Shown: positions 6,446 to 7,982 of the stretch, piece after piece | Layout: every line of letters starts with the position of its first letter | Position numbering within the stretch: position 1 is the stretch's first letter | Assembly: GCA_047634655.1 (NCBI GenBank) | Contig: JBLIHY010000098.1 | Coordinates: 1 to 7,982 of the forward strand | Reading direction: 5' to 3' | Length of the DNA stretch: 7,982 bases | Origin: CANLBN01 sp047634655 | GTDB taxonomy: Bacteria; Pseudomonadota; Gammaproteobacteria; Pseudomonadales; Cellvibrionaceae | Program-made: the position numbers and the translations under genes | Notes under the pieces: generated by a model | Databases searched by the model: none | Seen by the model: the letters and a program-made list of their open reading frames with translations, nothing else | What the model was told of the DNA's origin: nothing

Positions 6446-6840
6446 TAGATTTTATCCAGGTAGGTTTCCAGGGTGACCAGTGGCTGGTCATTCTCTCGAC
6501 TAACCTCGATTCGATATTTTACCAGAGCACCGACCACGGTATCTTCGACATCTATTTCAACGATCCACTCCAGCCCCGCCATATCGACGGTTTCGCTGGA
6601 TTCGCGTTGTTGTAATTGTTGTAGATAGGCGTGGTTTAGCCGCAATTCGCTGGCTTTGTTGTCGGCGATCCAGTGAGCGATAGTTCTTTCGCGAATGGAG
6701 CCGGCGTAATCGGTCTGCTGCATCATCAATAACATTAACGAGGGCAGTACAAAGGCCATAATGGCAATAGCGGCCAACACTTCGATTAGGGTAAAGCCCT
6801 TGATATTTTCGTTTGGCTTAGTGAGGCGAAAAGCTTTCAT
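6445..6840 (-). CDS. gspI: Type II secretion system minor pseudopilin I
   Basis: GspI nucleates the pseudopilus tip complex and binds GspJ and GspK. The 131-residue product has the normal length for the family. The leader MKAFRLTKPNENIKG is cleaved before Phe16; the mature protein begins FTLIEVLAAIAIMAF with Glu at +5. The family-typical patch IAHWIADNKASELRL (about 54-68) follows the hydrophobic helix, and GLEWIVEIDV comes in the beta region (about 89-98). The ATG overlaps the gspH stop as ATGA (6837-6840), a standard coupled junction, with GAAGA immediately upstream. Its own stop overlaps the GTG of gspJ by one base. Confidence 0.96.
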   Translation of the reverse strand: MKAFRLTKPNENIKGFTLIEVLAAIAIMAFVLPSLMLLMMQQTDYAGSIRERTIAHWIADNKASELRLNHAYLQQLQQRESSETVDMAGLEWIVEIDVEDTVVGALVKYRIEVSRENDQPLVTLETYLDKI

Positions 6841-7454
6841 TCTTCGGCGGATTCTCCCACGGTATAGCGAGCCAATTGGCCGCGCTCATTCAGGGTGAGC
6901 TGATAGCGTTCATTGCCGGCATCGGGCGCTATCTGCAACATTTCATCTGACAGTTTGAGTATCAGCGAAAAATCGGTGACTTCGCCGCTAGGGTAAAACA
7001 CAATCACCGGCTTTATTGTGTCCTCATCGCTTGCAAGAAGGTCGTCGAGAGCCGCTTCCAGCGGAACAGCTTCGATTTCGATAGACCAAGTGAGCCCTTC
7101 ATCGAGCCGATGGCCACCTAGAGGTAAATCGGTGCCTAGCCATTTTTCGCCATCGTAACGAACCCAGCGATATTTTTCGATGGACTGTGGATTTTCTTCG
7201 TCCCCTTCCACAGCGATACCAAGAGCTCGGTAGCGGACCAGGGCATCGTCCAGGGCAAACTGCATTTGCGCCCACAGTTGGTCGCCCTGCCGGTTGATGC
7301 GTTTAGCGGTAGAGCCGAGCGGGTTCACCACTTGGGAAATACCGGAGGCCAGCATAGCGATAATTAACAGCACCACCAGCAGCTCAATCAGGCTAAATCC
7401 ACTAGCGTGAACCGGGCAATTTTCCCCTTTTGATTTAATGTTGAGGGCAACCAC
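6837..7454 (-). CDS. gspH: Type II secretion system minor pseudopilin H
   Basis: GspH is a minor pseudopilin linking the GspI-J-K tip to the GspG shaft. With the GTG start at 7454 the product is 205 residues: a leader of 19 (ending VHASG), then FSLIELLVVLLIIAML with Glu at +5. A helical region with QFALDDALVRYRALGIAV follows, the place where GspH proteins carry their N-terminal helix, and then a beta-rich domain that includes IVFYPSGEVTDFSL. I chose GTG 7454 because GGAGAG at 7469-7464 stands 9 bases before it. The longer frame would begin at a TTG (7478) with no ribosome site and a leader of 27. An acidic stretch (PLEAALDDLLASDEDT) enlarges the C-terminal domain. It lies between gspG (39 bases upstream) and gspI (ATGA overlap). 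It is the least conserved pseudopilin, so position adds weight. Confidence 0.92.
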   Translation of the reverse strand: MVALNIKSKGENCPVHASGFSLIELLVVLLIIAMLASGISQVVNPLGSTAKRINRQGDQLWAQMQFALDDALVRYRALGIAVEGDEENPQSIEKYRWVRYDGEKWLGTDLPLGGHRLDEGLTWSIEIEAVPLEAALDDLLASDEDTIKPVIVFYPSGEVTDFSLILKLSDEMLQIAPDAGNERYQLTLNERGQLARYTVGESAEE

Positions 7455-7463
7455 AGGGTAGCA

Positions 7464-7469
7464 CTCTCC
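7464..7469 (-). promoter_or_regulatory. Ribosome binding site that sets the gspH start
   Basis: On the minus strand GGAGAG lies 9 bases before the GTG at 7454. It is among the clearest Shine-Dalgarno-like sequences in the operon, and it favours this GTG over the in-frame TTG at 7478, which the element itself would follow. Confidence 0.55.
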
Positions 7470-7493
7470 GTCTTCCAAAGATTGGCTGGGTGT

Positions 7494-7931
7494 TTATTGT
7501 TGTTCGAAGCGCTGCCAGTTAAACAAATCGGCATCGAAACCCTCGCCACCCGTGCGACCATCGGCACCGAGGCTGTAGAGATCGTAGGGACCTTTCTCTC
7601 CGGGCTCAATATAAACATAAGTGTTTCCCCAGGGGTCCAGAGGCATACCTTTTAGATAGCCACCGGTTTGCCATTGGCGCGGTACAGGATCGCTGGATGG
7701 CTTTTCGACCAGTGCCCGGAGTCCCTGATCGTTGGTGGGATAACGGTAGTTATCCAGCTTGTATAGATCCAGGGCGTTTTCAATATTGACGAAATCCACT
7801 TTGACTTGTTTTAGCTTGGCGTCGTCGGCTTTTCCTAGAAAATTAGTGGCTACCCCGGCGGTTATCATTCCGATAATGATTAACACGACCATAATTTCAA
7901 TAAGGCTAAATCCACGGTGTTTTAGATTCAT
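7494..7931 (-). CDS. gspG: Type II secretion system major pseudopilin G
   Basis: GspG is the main subunit of the periplasmic pseudopilus that pushes folded substrates through the GspD secretin. The 145-residue protein is the usual size and highly canonical. The leader MNLKHRG is cut by the prepilin peptidase before Phe8, and FSLIEIMVVLIIIGM has Glu at +5. Next comes the long helix with KADDAKLKQVKVDFVNIENAL, then LYKLDNYRYPTNDQGL (57-71) and GYLKGMPLDPWGNTYVY (91-107). The C-terminal calcium loop is LGADG (121-125), GGEG (128-131) and DAD (133-135). The ATG at 7931 has AAAGAGAAA just upstream as a moderate ribosome site. Its stop is 39 bases before the preferred gspH start. If the tail at the right edge is real, it overlaps this start as ATGA. 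Confidence 0.98.
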   Translation of the reverse strand: MNLKHRGFSLIEIMVVLIIIGMITAGVATNFLGKADDAKLKQVKVDFVNIENALDLYKLDNYRYPTNDQGLRALVEKPSSDPVPRQWQTGGYLKGMPLDPWGNTYVYIEPGEKGPYDLYSLGADGRTGGEGFDADLFNWQRFEQQ

Positions 7932-7981
7932 TGGGTTTCTCTTTCTGTGTTTTGCTGAAGATATAAAAACGATTGGATCGC
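7928..7981 (-). CDS. Possible C-terminal tail of the upstream gene (gspF expected)
   Basis: On the minus strand a frame open from the window edge encodes 17 residues (AIQSFLYLQQNTERETQ) and stops with a TGA that overlaps the gspG ATG as ATGA, the same junction type as gspH/gspI. gspF normally precedes gspG, and a short hydrophobic then polar end would suit an inner-membrane platform protein. However, the other two frames are also open across these 51 bases and the residues do not match a GspF ending I can recall, so the identity is inferred from position only. Confidence 0.3.
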   Translation of the reverse strand, partial: AIQSFLYLQQNTERETQ

Positions 7982-7982
7982 G

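Noticed and set aside
7455..7478. TTG at 7478 as the gspH start
   Set aside because: It has no ribosome site upstream and gives an over-long leader, while GTG at 7454 is preceded by GGAGAG.

Overview
The window looks like chromosomal DNA of a gammaproteobacterium. The Lgt and ThyA sequences are of the Pseudomonas/Cellvibrio-like type, and the type II secretion genes follow the usual GHIJKLMN order. Placement below class level is inference; I see no marker that fixes a genus. All complete genes are intact. There is no tRNA, rRNA, CRISPR array, insertion sequence or phage gene.

Left part (1-1907). A short divergent spacer (135-201) separates an unrecognised leftward gene fragment at the window edge (1-134) from a rightward pair. 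That pair is lgt (prolipoprotein diacylglyceryl transferase) and thyA (thymidylate synthase), 5 bases apart and probably one transcript. The spacer carries one extended -10-like motif on each strand.

Right part (1931-7982). All genes lie on the minus strand and form the distal half of a type II secretion (general secretion pathway) operon. In transcription order they are gspG (major pseudopilin), gspH, gspI, gspJ and gspK (minor pseudopilins), gspL and gspM (inner-membrane assembly platform) and gspN (accessory inner-membrane protein). A tail that may be the end of gspF enters from the right edge. Several genes overlap or abut (ATGA, TAGTG and GTGA junctions), and gspH, gspJ, gspK and gspL appear to use GTG starts. 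The operon ends only 23 bases from the thyA stop, so the two transcription units converge. The folA gene that often follows thyA in gammaproteobacteria is not here.

How the genes work together. GspG-K carry N-methylated-prepilin leaders for GspO and would build the periplasmic pseudopilus, with GspH-I-J-K as its tip complex. GspL couples the cytoplasmic ATPase GspE to the membrane platform with GspM. Lgt lipidates lipoproteins, which may include secretion-system components, but its link to the gsp genes is positional only.

I find no new biological system. The most unusual sequence feature is a perfect 24-bp spacer-free palindrome inside gspL (4405-4428). The unidentified divergent reading frame at 1-134 is the main gene of unknown function.
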